From: Hydrogenophaga sp.
Lineage (GTDB): Bacteria; Pseudomonadota; Gammaproteobacteria; Burkholderiales; Burkholderiaceae_C
Length of the DNA: 36,436 nucleotides
Assembly (NCBI RefSeq): GCF_030656115.1
Contig: NZ_JAUSOO010000182.1
Span: forward strand, 1 to 36,436
Direction of reading: 5' to 3'
Made by a program: the position numbers and the translations under genes. Shown here piece by piece: positions 16,590-23,527 of the stretch (position 1 is its first letter; every line of letters begins with the position of its first letter). The notes under the pieces were generated by a model that did not search any database, was not told where the DNA came from, and worked only from the letters and a program-made list of their open reading frames with translations.

Positions 16590-17747
16590 ATGCAAAGAAG
16601 ACAATTCATCCGCCTCGCGGGCGGTGGTGTGGTGCTGGCAGCCAGCGCCGGTTTGGCGGCTTGCAGCAGCGCCTTACCGCCCGAAGCCCTGCAAGCCTGG
16701 ACCCCGCCCGAGCCCGGCCAAGACCTGCGCCACTGGCTGCTGGCCCACGCCATCTTGGCGCCCCATTCGCACAACCTGCAATCGTGGCTGGTCAATCTGT
16801 CCGTGCCCGACCAGATCACGCTGTTCGTGGACCTGAAGCGGCTGCTGCCCGAAACCGACCCGCTGTCGCGCCAGATGGTGATGAGCCAAGGCACGTTCTT
16901 GGAGCTGCTGGACTTGGCCGCCCGGCAACAAGGCCTTCGCGCCGACATGCAACTGTTCCCCGAAGGCGCGTTCGGCCCGACCACGCTGGACCAGCGGCCC
17001 ACCGCCCGCGTGCGCCTGGTGCCCGACGCCACGGTGCAGCCCGACCCGCTGTTTGCGCAAATTTTCCGGCGCCACACCAACCGCGAGGCCTACGAGCCCC
17101 GCGAACCCGCCGCCGATGCGCTGCAAACCATCGCGCAAAGCGCCACCGCGCCGGGCCTGCGCCTGGGCTTTGTGGGCGGCGCCCAGCCCGACGCCCTGCA
17201 ACAACACCGCCGCATTGCCATGGACGCGTGGCGCATTGAAATGGAGACACCGCGCACGGTGCTGGAGTCGTACAAGGTGCTGCGCATTGGGCCGCAAGAA
17301 ATTGCCCAACACCGCGACGGCATTTCCATCAACACGCCCATGGTGCGTGCCCTGACCGCGCTCGGCCTGTTTGACCGCAGCCAAGCCCCCGCCCCCGGCG
17401 ATTCGGCGGTGGCCGGGCAAATCAAAGACTTCAATGAAAAACTGGCCACCACGCCCGCATTCTTTTATATGGTGAGCCAAGGCAACGACCGTGTAACCCA
17501 GTTGCAAGCAGGCCGCGCCTACGCCCGCGCCCAATTGGCCGCCACGGCGCAGGGCTTGTCCATGCACCCCCTGCAACAAGCGCTGCAAGAGTACCCCGAG
17601 CAAGCCGAGCCCTACGCCGCCATCCACCGCCTGCTGAACACGCCGCCGCCGCAGTTCACGGTGCAAATGTGGGCGCGCCTGGGCTACGCGCCGCCGGTCG
17701 GGCCGGCACCGCGCCGGGGTGTGCGGGCGCATATCTTGGCGGGGTGA
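16590..17747 (+). CDS. Acg-family nitroreductase-like protein with Tat/lipoprotein signal
   Basis: A 385-residue protein. It opens with QRRQFIRLAGGG, a twin-arginine signal, then a hydrophobic stretch ending GLAAC (Cys25), so it may be Tat-exported, perhaps as a lipoprotein. The body resembles Acg/NTR-type FMN-binding nitroreductase-fold proteins: HSHNLQSW near residue 52, RRHTNREAYE near 160, a central EMETPRTVLESYKV region and an ATAQGLSMHPLQQALQE near 325. These resemble the Rv2032/Acg group of dormancy-linked proteins, which may store flavin more than catalyse. ATG 16590 follows AAAGGA. The divergent LysR is its probable regulator. Confidence 0.82.
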   Translation: MQRRQFIRLAGGGVVLAASAGLAACSSALPPEALQAWTPPEPGQDLRHWLLAHAILAPHSHNLQSWLVNLSVPDQITLFVDLKRLLPETDPLSRQMVMSQGTFLELLDLAARQQGLRADMQLFPEGAFGPTTLDQRPTARVRLVPDATVQPDPLFAQIFRRHTNREAYEPREPAADALQTIAQSATAPGLRLGFVGGAQPDALQQHRRIAMDAWRIEMETPRTVLESYKVLRIGPQEIAQHRDGISINTPMVRALTALGLFDRSQAPAPGDSAVAGQIKDFNEKLATTPAFFYMVSQGNDRVTQLQAGRAYARAQLAATAQGLSMHPLQQALQEYPEQAEPYAAIHRLLNTPPPQFTVQMWARLGYAPPVGPAPRRGVRAHILAG

Positions 17748-17918
17748 GGTGGCCACTCACCCAAATGGGGGGGTGTTGCAGAAAAAACCGGTAACGGCAA
17801 TGAATAAGATGCCGGTTGGTGTTTGCGACATTTCATAATGGCGCGGTGGTTGGGGGATGAATATTTTCGTCCCTTGACCGTTTGTGTGATATTTGGACCC
17901 GTCCGAGGCAAGTAACCT

Positions 17919-18776
17919 ATGACTACTAGAAAAACTCTGTTCACGCCAGCAGAGCAGTGGGAGAAGACCGCCACCCACCACGCTTTACTGAATCGCTGCT
18001 ACGAAGATTGGAAAGTAGTCGGTGATAGGGTGTCTTCCATCGGCTTCTTCCGCGGCACGCACCATTCCGTGCAAGACGACGATGTCTTGATCGTGTCATC
18101 CACAAATGGCATGATGGAACGACTCGGAATGACGGGTATCTCCTCGAAAGGTGCGAGGCTTAATAATTACCATCTCCCTCTGCGACGTGGTTTTGACATC
18201 GTGCAGTTGCCGGATGATTTCATTGGAATGCAGTGGAATCATCCGGCCATTGGGCGCTACGTCGCTGACTTGCGCGCAAGTCGCCGCAGCCGGGTAAGCG
18301 CGTATAGCCCGGCACCTTCTCATTGCAAGACCTCCGGTGGAATCGATACCGACAGAATTGCCTTCTTCGGGCTGTACAAGTCGGGAAGATTGCCTGGATC
18401 GACCAGAACCCTCGATTACCGGCATTACCTCCGGTTCTTCCCAGATGGCTCGGTGGTTGCAACTACTGACTTCAATCACCAGGGCTGGCGCATTTCATTC
18501 GACCCCGACGCTACATCGCCACCCTATGCGGATACCAAAGGCGACTTTCGTACCGACGGCGAGTTGATAACCTTCGCGCTAAGCGAAACGATGTCCTGGT
18601 CGAAATGGATAGAGGTCGTTTATGCCCGTTATGAAGGGCAATTCAAGAATGGCAAACTGTGGCTAAGATTGACGCGCTACGCTCTATCTGGAAAGGCAGT
18701 GCCGGACAAACTATCGAACCTGATGTTGCCCTATCGTTTCCACCCTTTCGCCCCGGGCGCATTCCTTGACTGCTAG
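17919..18776 (+). CDS. Hypothetical protein with a possible Hrt3/FBXO9-like C-terminal beta domain
   Basis: A 285-residue protein I do not firmly recognise; no signal peptide or membrane segment. Residues about 35-85 contain GFFRGTHHSVQDDDV and later GMQWNHPAIG. From about residue 160 the string LDYRHYLRFFPDGSVV is followed by GWRISFDP and an alternating beta pattern with YEGQFKNGKLWLRL. 'YxRYLRFFPDG' followed by a weigh-in of G-x-W/Y-x-x strands is what the C-terminal domain of eukaryotic F-box protein 9/Hrt3 looks like, so a related lipocalin-like beta fold is possible. No F-box is visible. Base composition is more balanced than in the flanking core genes, and the gene stands alone next to mobile DNA, suggesting acquisition. 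A GAGG about 11 nt upstream may be the ribosome site. Confidence 0.7.
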   Translation: MTTRKTLFTPAEQWEKTATHHALLNRCYEDWKVVGDRVSSIGFFRGTHHSVQDDDVLIVSSTNGMMERLGMTGISSKGARLNNYHLPLRRGFDIVQLPDDFIGMQWNHPAIGRYVADLRASRRSRVSAYSPAPSHCKTSGGIDTDRIAFFGLYKSGRLPGSTRTLDYRHYLRFFPDGSVVATTDFNHQGWRISFDPDATSPPYADTKGDFRTDGELITFALSETMSWSKWIEVVYARYEGQFKNGKLWLRLTRYALSGKAVPDKLSNLMLPYRFHPFAPGAFLDC

Positions 18777-18778
18777 CG

Positions 18779-19075
18779 TTACTCCCCGTGCTCAGCCATC
18801 GCTTCGAGGGGGTGGCCTGCATGTGCTCGGAACCTAGGGGTCAGGTCATGTATTGAAACATCTCCATCCACCCCTCCAGCGGCTGCATACATATAAAAAA
18901 CCCCTGAAACCCGCTTTAGCATTGCGTGGGCAGCTCTTTTATTCATAACAATTTCCACTGTTCGCACCAACCGGCTTACCGTTGTGTAGTGCAGACCGAA
19001 GGCTTGACCGAATTCTTTGAGACTGTAGCAGCCAGTGGCGTAGGCCTGGCCATGGCGCGGTTGCGTTCGGTTTTT
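18779..19075 (-). pseudogene. C-terminal remnant of a Y1/RAYT-type (IS200-like) transposase
   Basis: On the minus strand the frame reads QAYATGCYSLKEFGQAFG followed by LHYTTVSRLV (from about 19048 to 18969). This is the HTH-like C-terminal segment commonly found at the end of REP-associated or Y1 transposases ('AYxxGxYSLKEIGxxFGLHYSTVSR'). A stop lies at 19076-19078, no HUH catalytic core is present, and the tail runs through the element's terminal repeat into unrelated sequence. It is a dead fragment, and any apparent ORF starting at TTG 18970 is not a gene. Confidence 0.65.
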
Positions 19076-19113
19076 TTACGAAGTGGGTAAGTGTCAATAC
19101 AAGACCTGACCCC
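18837..19113. mobile_element. 277-bp transposase-remnant element bounded by inverted repeats
   Basis: The two ends are near-identical 20-mers in opposite orientation: GGGGTCAGGTCATGTATTGA at 18837-18856 on plus, and the same with one change (CTTG for CATG) at 19094-19113 on minus. Between them lies the Y1/RAYT-type transposase C-terminus. Size and layout are those of a MITE-like deletion derivative. A perfect 14-bp tandem duplication adjoins the right end. A related but diverged copy of the end is at 20326-20345. Confidence 0.6.
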
Positions 19114-19135
19114 GCAGTTCCGACCCCGCAGTTCC
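19108..19135. repeat. Perfect 14-bp tandem direct repeat
   Basis: GACCCCGCAGTTCC occurs twice head to tail (19108-19121 and 19122-19135), overlapping the right inverted repeat of the transposase remnant by six bases. It may be a slippage or insertion scar. Confidence 0.85.
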
Positions 19136-19170
19136 GATGCTCGGGGGCGAGTGGATCAACTCATGATTGG

Positions 19171-20436
19171 TTAGGCGTATGGATATTCCCAAAGGACAAC
19201 GCTTAAACTATCGATTATTTTTTGAATTATGACAGATAAGCAAAATCAACACTTTGTTCCACAGCATTATTTTCGAAACTTTTCTATTGATAAGAAAAGC
19301 ATAGGAATGTTGATAAAAGGTTCGGGAAAAATTATCGAGAATGCTTCAGTGGATACACAAGCATCAAAGAATAACTTTTATGGCTCTCGTGAAATAGAGA
19401 AAATAGTCACAGAGTTCGATACTAAATATAGTGTAATTTTTTCTAAAATAATATCTCAAGTGAACGACAAGGCGCTGACCTCTCATGGTTTTATAGACAT
19501 GATGGAAGCGCTATGCTTCCAAGAGCTTAGAACACTAAATGAAAGAAACTCTAACGTACCGCGAATGAAATTTCTCGAGGATTTTTATCAGCCACAACTT
19601 GAGGCGGTCGATGACTATGATTTAGGAGGGCCTCCAGAAGTTACCAAGGCAATTAATGAAGTTATGAGAACAGTCTTGCAAGCAATGAGTGACTCAAAAC
19701 GATGGCAAACATTTAATATGTTTAATGTGAAAGTTAAGCTTGCTGAAATAGAGGATCTGGGTGCTGTCTTTTTAAAAAATGTAACTGGTACTCCATTTAT
19801 TTTTAGTGATACTCCAGTAACAAGATCTAACCTTGCATTACAAGGCATGCCATATAGTAAACATGGAAATATGAATTTTGGTTTGACTCTGCATTATCCG
19901 ATAAATAGCTGGCTTAGTTTTTTAATGTTTGACCGCAATGCTTATGAACTTATATCGGATGATCAAAATATAGTGATGGTAATCGATAGGAAAGATGTAG
20001 ATGCATTGAATATATTGCAAATCCATAATGCGGTTAATTCAATTTACTTCAGAGAAAAGGAATTTAGTGACTATGTAAAACGCTTATGGGAAACTGAAAA
20101 AAATCGATCTACTGACGACAATTCTAGGGTTGAGTGTTTGGAGGAAATTACGCTGGACGGCTATTTAACAGGTGGAAAGACTAATGTTTTGATTAAACCT
20201 GAACCAGCTTATGCAGCAGAACTCACCTTTCTTAAAGTGAGCGATTTCTCTGATTATCAATTACTGCCATTCCGAGAAAGATTCGTGGTCATATTGAAGA
20301 ATACCTAATCGGGTAACGCACAAAAGGGGTCGGGTCTTTCAATCACGCATTCGGCCTAACATTGCGCTCAACCGGAGCACGGTTATAATGCGGTTTTATT
20401 TGTCAGCTTCCCATGCCGCGCCCGGTTAGCTTTACG
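19171..20436 (+). mobile_element. Integron gene cassette (DUF4238 cargo), inserted without an adjacent integrase
   Basis: A 1266-bp unit with the boundaries of a circularised cassette. The left junction is G at 19170 followed by TTAGGC (core GTTAGGC, matching GTTRRRY); the right junction is the G of GTT at 20436, inside a complete attC at 20354-20442. One gene fills the cassette, in the usual orientation and with a short leader. Neither an intI gene nor a second attC is visible nearby. Rejoining the flanks gives ATTGG|TTAAAA, a plausible GTT secondary target. The cassette is clearly AT-rich against its surroundings. Confidence 0.75.
19229..20308 (+). CDS. DUF4238 family protein (cassette-borne)
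   Basis: A 359-residue protein with the DUF4238 signature at its start: QHFVPQHYFRNFS (residues 7-19). Later segments include FYGSREIEKIVTEFD near 50, TGTPFIFSDTPVTRSN near 188 and LHYPINSWLSFLMFD near 215; the DTP and 'PI' motifs recur in the family. Function is unknown; homologues are widespread in accessory regions and some lie near phage-defence genes, so a defence role is a guess. Codon use is strongly AT-rich, unlike every neighbouring core gene, which supports horizontal transfer. The ATG lies 58 bp inside the cassette boundary; no good Shine-Dalgarno is visible. The stop is 45 bp before the attC. Confidence 0.85.
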   Translation: MTDKQNQHFVPQHYFRNFSIDKKSIGMLIKGSGKIIENASVDTQASKNNFYGSREIEKIVTEFDTKYSVIFSKIISQVNDKALTSHGFIDMMEALCFQELRTLNERNSNVPRMKFLEDFYQPQLEAVDDYDLGGPPEVTKAINEVMRTVLQAMSDSKRWQTFNMFNVKVKLAEIEDLGAVFLKNVTGTPFIFSDTPVTRSNLALQGMPYSKHGNMNFGLTLHYPINSWLSFLMFDRNAYELISDDQNIVMVIDRKDVDALNILQIHNAVNSIYFREKEFSDYVKRLWETEKNRSTDDNSRVECLEEITLDGYLTGGKTNVLIKPEPAYAAELTFLKVSDFSDYQLLPFRERFVVILKNT

Positions 20437-20442
20437 TTAAAA
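20354..20442 (+). other. attC recombination site (59-base element) of the cassette
   Basis: R'' is GCCTAAC (20354-20360, fits RYYYAAC) and R' is GTTAAAA (20436-20442). TAAC (20357-20360) pairs with GTTA (20436-20439). Then come two unpaired 5-nt spacers, ATTGC (20361-20365) and TTTAC (20431-20435). The L box pairs GCT (20366-20368) with AGC (20428-20430) and AACCGG (20370-20375) with CCGGTT (20422-20427). C20369 is left unpaired, the expected extrahelical base. A 46-nt variable loop closes the structure. Only the last base of R' departs from consensus, and it belongs to the flanking DNA. Confidence 0.82.
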
Positions 20443-20534
20443 AATAAGCAAGCCACAACCCCTCAGTCAATTGCTCGCAATCCACCAGCACCAAATCAAT
20501 CCCCACTTCGTTCAGCCTCTAAACGGCTGCTTTC
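20437..20534. other. Short region between cassette and next gene
   Basis: This stretch follows the right cassette junction and opens with an A-rich TTAAAAAATAAG. I see no gene, RNA or clear promoter in it; a rapid return to GC-rich sequence marks re-entry into host DNA. Confidence 0.4.
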
Positions 20535-20981
20535 ATGCAAACCCCCATGCGACGAATCCTGATGACGCTTTCATGCTTGCTTGCCGCTGGCGCGGCACAC
20601 GGGGCCGAGTCGGCGGCGGTTCAGCGCTGTATCGACCTGTTTCAGGCGGAGCAGAACCGCATTGAGCGGGAGTTCAGGCGCACCCGCCCGCCCGAAACCG
20701 AGCGGGCGGCTTTTGAGCGGTGGGCGAACAATCTGCATGCGGCCCTGAATGCGGCAGGCCGTGCGGCGGAGGCTTGTGAACGGCGGAGCCAACCCGCCTT
20801 GACGCCTGAGCGTCTCACCACGCTGGAGGCGTGTATGGCGCAGGTGGCGGCGCAGTCCGAAGCGCTTGAGCGCCGCTACGCCGGGCGCACGCTCTCCCGC
20901 GAGGAACAGTCCCAACTGCGCGCCGAGCAGCTGGCCCTGCATGAGCAGCGCATCGCCTGCGACTTGGCCTCCAGAAAGTAG
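20535..20981 (+). CDS. Small secreted coiled-coil hypothetical protein
   Basis: A 148-residue protein with a cleavable signal peptide (MRRILMTLSCLLAAGAAHGAE; start ATG 20535, or the in-frame ATG 20547). The mature part is almost entirely charged helix (Glu, Arg, Gln, Ala), with four cysteines (for example QRCIDLF, EACERR, EACMAQ and IACDLA) that could form two disulfides in the periplasm. It is not a family I recognise. GC content is back to the host level. It converges on pncC. Confidence 0.6.
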   Translation: MQTPMRRILMTLSCLLAAGAAHGAESAAVQRCIDLFQAEQNRIEREFRRTRPPETERAAFERWANNLHAALNAAGRAAEACERRSQPALTPERLTTLEACMAQVAAQSEALERRYAGRTLSREEQSQLRAEQLALHEQRIACDLASRK

Positions 20982-21036
20982 GGGTTTGTTGGGGCGCGGC
21001 GCCGTTCGGTTTCAAGTTGGCGTAACCCCTCCCTCT

Positions 21037-21079
21037 GCGCCGGCAGGCCGAGCCCTGCGCCGCCGGGGCGTTGGTTTTT
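21037..21079 (+). terminator. Possible bidirectional terminator region
   Basis: An imperfect GC-rich dyad (GCCGGCAGG facing CCCTGCGCCGCCGG) is followed by GTTGGTTTTTT on the plus strand, between the convergent secreted-protein gene and pncC. The stem contains mismatches and the T-run overlaps the end of pncC, so the call is tentative. Confidence 0.35.
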
Positions 21080-21558
21080 TACAGCCGCTGTAGCAACCCC
21101 GCCAATGCGTGCGCCACGGTGGCCTGGCGCACGGCGGCACGGTCGCCATCGAAGTGCTGGTGTTCGGTGAACACACCCATGGGCGTGGCCCAGCCGAACC
21201 ACACCGTGCCCACCGGTTTTTCAGCGCTGCCGCCGGTGGGGCCGGCGATGCCGGTGACGGCCACCGACCAGTGCGCATGGGCGTTGACCACGGCGCCTGC
21301 GGCCATGGCGCGTGCCACCGGCTCGCTCACCGCACCGTGGGCCTCGATCAAGGCGGCTGGCACACCCAGCAGCTCGCACTTGGCGGCGTTGGAATAGGTG
21401 ACAAAACCACGCTCGAACCACTCGCTGGAGCCGCTGACTTCGGTGCAGGCCCCGGCGATGAGTCCACCGGTGCAGCTCTCGGCCGTGGCCATGAACTGAG
21501 CGCGGGCTTTGAGTGCGGTGGCGAGAGCTTCCACGAGTTGGGGGGTGGTTTTTGTCAT
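21079..21558 (-). CDS. pncC: Nicotinamide-nucleotide amidohydrolase (CinA C-terminal domain family)
   Basis: A 159-residue stand-alone CinA C-terminal domain, the PncC enzyme that deamidates NMN to nicotinate mononucleotide in the bacterial pyridine nucleotide cycle. The active-site motifs are present: ESCTGG with Ser28, YSNAAK with Tyr55 and Lys60, and VTGIAGPTGGS. Length fits PncC (about 160 aa). Cytosolic. In Comamonadaceae this gene often neighbours pgpA/thiL, which are not seen here, so its context has been rearranged or differs. Confidence 0.92.
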   Translation of the reverse strand: MTKTTPQLVEALATALKARAQFMATAESCTGGLIAGACTEVSGSSEWFERGFVTYSNAAKCELLGVPAALIEAHGAVSEPVARAMAAGAVVNAHAHWSVAVTGIAGPTGGSAEKPVGTVWFGWATPMGVFTEHQHFDGDRAAVRQATVAHALAGLLQRL

Positions 21559-21772
21559 GGTTTGACGATTCTTCCGAAGGCTTGTTTGTGCAACACCGGT
21601 TGCTGCGGCAGGGGACAGTGTCCATGCTGTTGGTGGAATCGGCGTTCAAAAGTGTCTTGGTTTGACGCAACACCGGGGTGGAACGGATTGTGCTGCACGT
21701 GTCGAGTGGCCACGCAAACACATGTGTGTTCCCGGACAAACAGCATAGAACAACGACGAGGAGACATCCCGA

Positions 21773-22501
21773 ATGATCAACATCGACAATGCGCTGCTGC
21801 GGCAGCTGCTTTTGATTGAGCGCCCCTGGGAAGTGCGTCAATACCGGCTGGACGTGCGCAAGCGCCGATGCGACGTATGGATCGCCCAGGAACCCGAGCG
21901 TGGCTGGTTCGGTCGACCCAAATCGGCCCCAGTCAGCGAAACGGCGGTGTGGCAGCACCTGGCGATTGGACAGATCCGTTTTCATCTGCACGTGAACATC
22001 CCGATGGGCTTTGATTCGAAGGGTATCGGCTGGATGGGCGAGAGTGGCATGCCGTTCACCCGGGCGTTGGCTGCTCGGGTGTTCGCACTCTTCAGTGAGG
22101 GCATCTCGTTGCAGTCGGTCTGTGGATTGCTGGACTTGAACTTGCAGGATGTCTGGAATTACCGCTTCGCACTGGACACCGGTCGGGCCGGTGGTGCCGA
22201 TTTTGAGGCGCCAACCCGACCGGCCGTGCCGGTGCCTGCGGTGTCCTTGGCCGTGCCTGCGTCGGTCGCAAGCGCGGTGCCCGACATCACCGATCCGGTC
22301 TGGCTGCGCCTGCTCGGTGGCGAGCTCAAACTCGACATCAAGGTGCTCAGCCTCAAGCTCATGCTGGCCAAGCTGCGTTCGCAGATGGATCTGATTCAAG
22401 ACGAAGAGGTGCGCCTGATGAAACTGAAGGAACTGCACCGCTATTTCGTTAAAAATGAACGTGTGCTCATCCACGAACTGAATCAGCTGCGGCTGGGCTG
22501 A
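21773..22501 (+). CDS. ISL3-transposase N-terminus-like protein, probably domesticated
   Basis: A 242-residue protein. Its first ~135 residues follow the order of the ISL3-family transposase N-terminus: RPWEVRQYRLD with RRCDVWIA (beta unit), then ETAVWQHLAIGQIRFHLHVNI, and an HTH-like FTRALAARVFALFSEGISLQ/SVCGLLDLNLQDVWNYR. The usual CxxC zinc ribbon is lost (ERGWFGRPK in its place) and there is no DDE domain. Instead come a Val/Ala/Pro linker (about 145-175) and a helical C-terminus with many Leu/Lys repeats (ELKLDIKVLSLKLMLAKL). A strong GAGGAGA ribosome site at 21758-21764 suggests active expression. The gene is intact, single-copy in the window, lacks terminal repeats, and is followed by a partner gene 6 bp on. 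I infer a DNA-binding host function; the family call is by pattern. Confidence 0.65.
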   Translation: MINIDNALLRQLLLIERPWEVRQYRLDVRKRRCDVWIAQEPERGWFGRPKSAPVSETAVWQHLAIGQIRFHLHVNIPMGFDSKGIGWMGESGMPFTRALAARVFALFSEGISLQSVCGLLDLNLQDVWNYRFALDTGRAGGADFEAPTRPAVPVPAVSLAVPASVASAVPDITDPVWLRLLGGELKLDIKVLSLKLMLAKLRSQMDLIQDEEVRLMKLKELHRYFVKNERVLIHELNQLRLG

Positions 22502-22507
22502 CCCACC

Positions 22508-23527
22508 ATGAACGCCTCTCCCTCGTCCCTTTCCAGCCCGGTCAGTGGCACGCTGATGGATCTTCAAGAAGCCCTGGTGTTGATCCGTCGGGGTGCTTAC
22601 CTGTCCATCGCGGCTGACGAGTCGCTGCTGCGCCGCTTGCCCTCGGGCAATTGGATTGCCGGCAGCATTCCCTATTTCATGGCGCAAGACGGCGGCGAGA
22701 CCTCGCGCCAGAAGCTCTTCATCACCGAACTGCCCGCCCATGCCGGCACGCCGTTGCTGCGCTGGTACGACAACAGCAACCTGCACAAGGTGGCACTGGA
22801 CGCACCGGCGCACGGCCTGACCGTGCTCATCGTGCCCGCCTTCTCCGAGGTGCATTCGCGCTTTGCTCGCGAGGCGCCGGCCTTTGAAGACCAGTACATG
22901 AAGCCGCTGGTGGGCTGGATTGCGGGCGTGCACCTGGACGACCTGGGCCAGGCCGCGCCTAGGGTGGTGAACGGCCAGACGCTCACTTTCAGCGGCGAAC
23001 ACGCCCTGGCGGTTCATATTCCGCTGCCCGAGTCGATCTACCCGCGCATCGAAATCCTGAACCTGTTCCGGCCCGGTTCGGGCGACGTGATCCGCTTTCC
23101 GTCCATCGGCTTCTCGGCGCACGAGTGCTTTGTGAACGGCGAACTGGTGAACCTGGCGCAGTACCTGGGCCAGAAAAACATCGACACCCGCCTGCCACTG
23201 GTCGCCGATTATTCGGGCGCCATGATCAACGTCTCGTTCAAGGCGGTGGACGCGGCAGCCGGGCAGGTCGATTTTTACGCCCCCGTGTTTGACGATGTGG
23301 AATACCGCATTGCCGAGCCGGTGCCCAACTACGCCAAAACGTTTGCCCAATCGCTGCCTGCCGACGCGGTGGGTGCGTCTTGGAGCTGCAACTGCATCCT
23401 GAATTACCTCTACGGCGAGCTGGAGGGCCAGCGCACCGGCCCCATGACCGGGCCCATGACCTTCGGCGAAATTGCCTACCAGTTGCTGAACCAAACCATG
23501 GTGTACGTCAACCTGGAAAAGCTTTAA
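22508..23527 (+). CDS. Hypothetical protein paired with the ISL3-like gene (possibly DUF6976)
   Basis: A 339-residue protein with no signal peptide. Its N-terminus (MDLQEALVLIRRGAYLSIAAD, then LRRLPSGNWIAGSIPYFM) recalls, from memory only, the DUF6976 family. Other marks are HGLTVLIVPAFSEVHSRFAR and a Cys-containing C-terminus SWSCNCILNYLYGEL with CNC, followed by GPMTGPMTFGEIAYQLLNQT. The tandem GPMTGPMT is a small internal repeat. It begins 6 bp after the ISL3-like gene, so the two are almost certainly cotranscribed and may act together. No enzymatic motif is evident. Confidence 0.65.
   Translation: MNASPSSLSSPVSGTLMDLQEALVLIRRGAYLSIAADESLLRRLPSGNWIAGSIPYFMAQDGGETSRQKLFITELPAHAGTPLLRWYDNSNLHKVALDAPAHGLTVLIVPAFSEVHSRFAREAPAFEDQYMKPLVGWIAGVHLDDLGQAAPRVVNGQTLTFSGEHALAVHIPLPESIYPRIEILNLFRPGSGDVIRFPSIGFSAHECFVNGELVNLAQYLGQKNIDTRLPLVADYSGAMINVSFKAVDAAAGQVDFYAPVFDDVEYRIAEPVPNYAKTFAQSLPADAVGASWSCNCILNYLYGELEGQRTGPMTGPMTFGEIAYQLLNQTMVYVNLEKL

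Noticed and set aside
18779..18970. A 63-codon minus-strand ORF taken as a small gene.
   Set aside because: It is the tail of the transposase remnant, starts at TTG inside the HTH, and reads through the element's terminal repeat.
18777..19170. A second attC or an attI site to the left of the cassette.
   Set aside because: No RYYYAAC partner or L-box complement for the sequence preceding GTTAGGC was found, and no integrase gene is present.
20437..20534. Possible C-terminal fragment of a disrupted host gene at the cassette's right flank (minus-strand reading LNEVGIDLVLVDCEQ).
   Set aside because: The frame is bounded by a stop and I could find no matching N-terminal part at the left flank, so gene disruption cannot be supported.
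21221..23494. A 757-codon minus-strand frame spanning pncC to the ISL3-partner gene.
   Set aside because: It lies opposite genes with good ribosome sites and protein-like composition, and carries no domain pattern.
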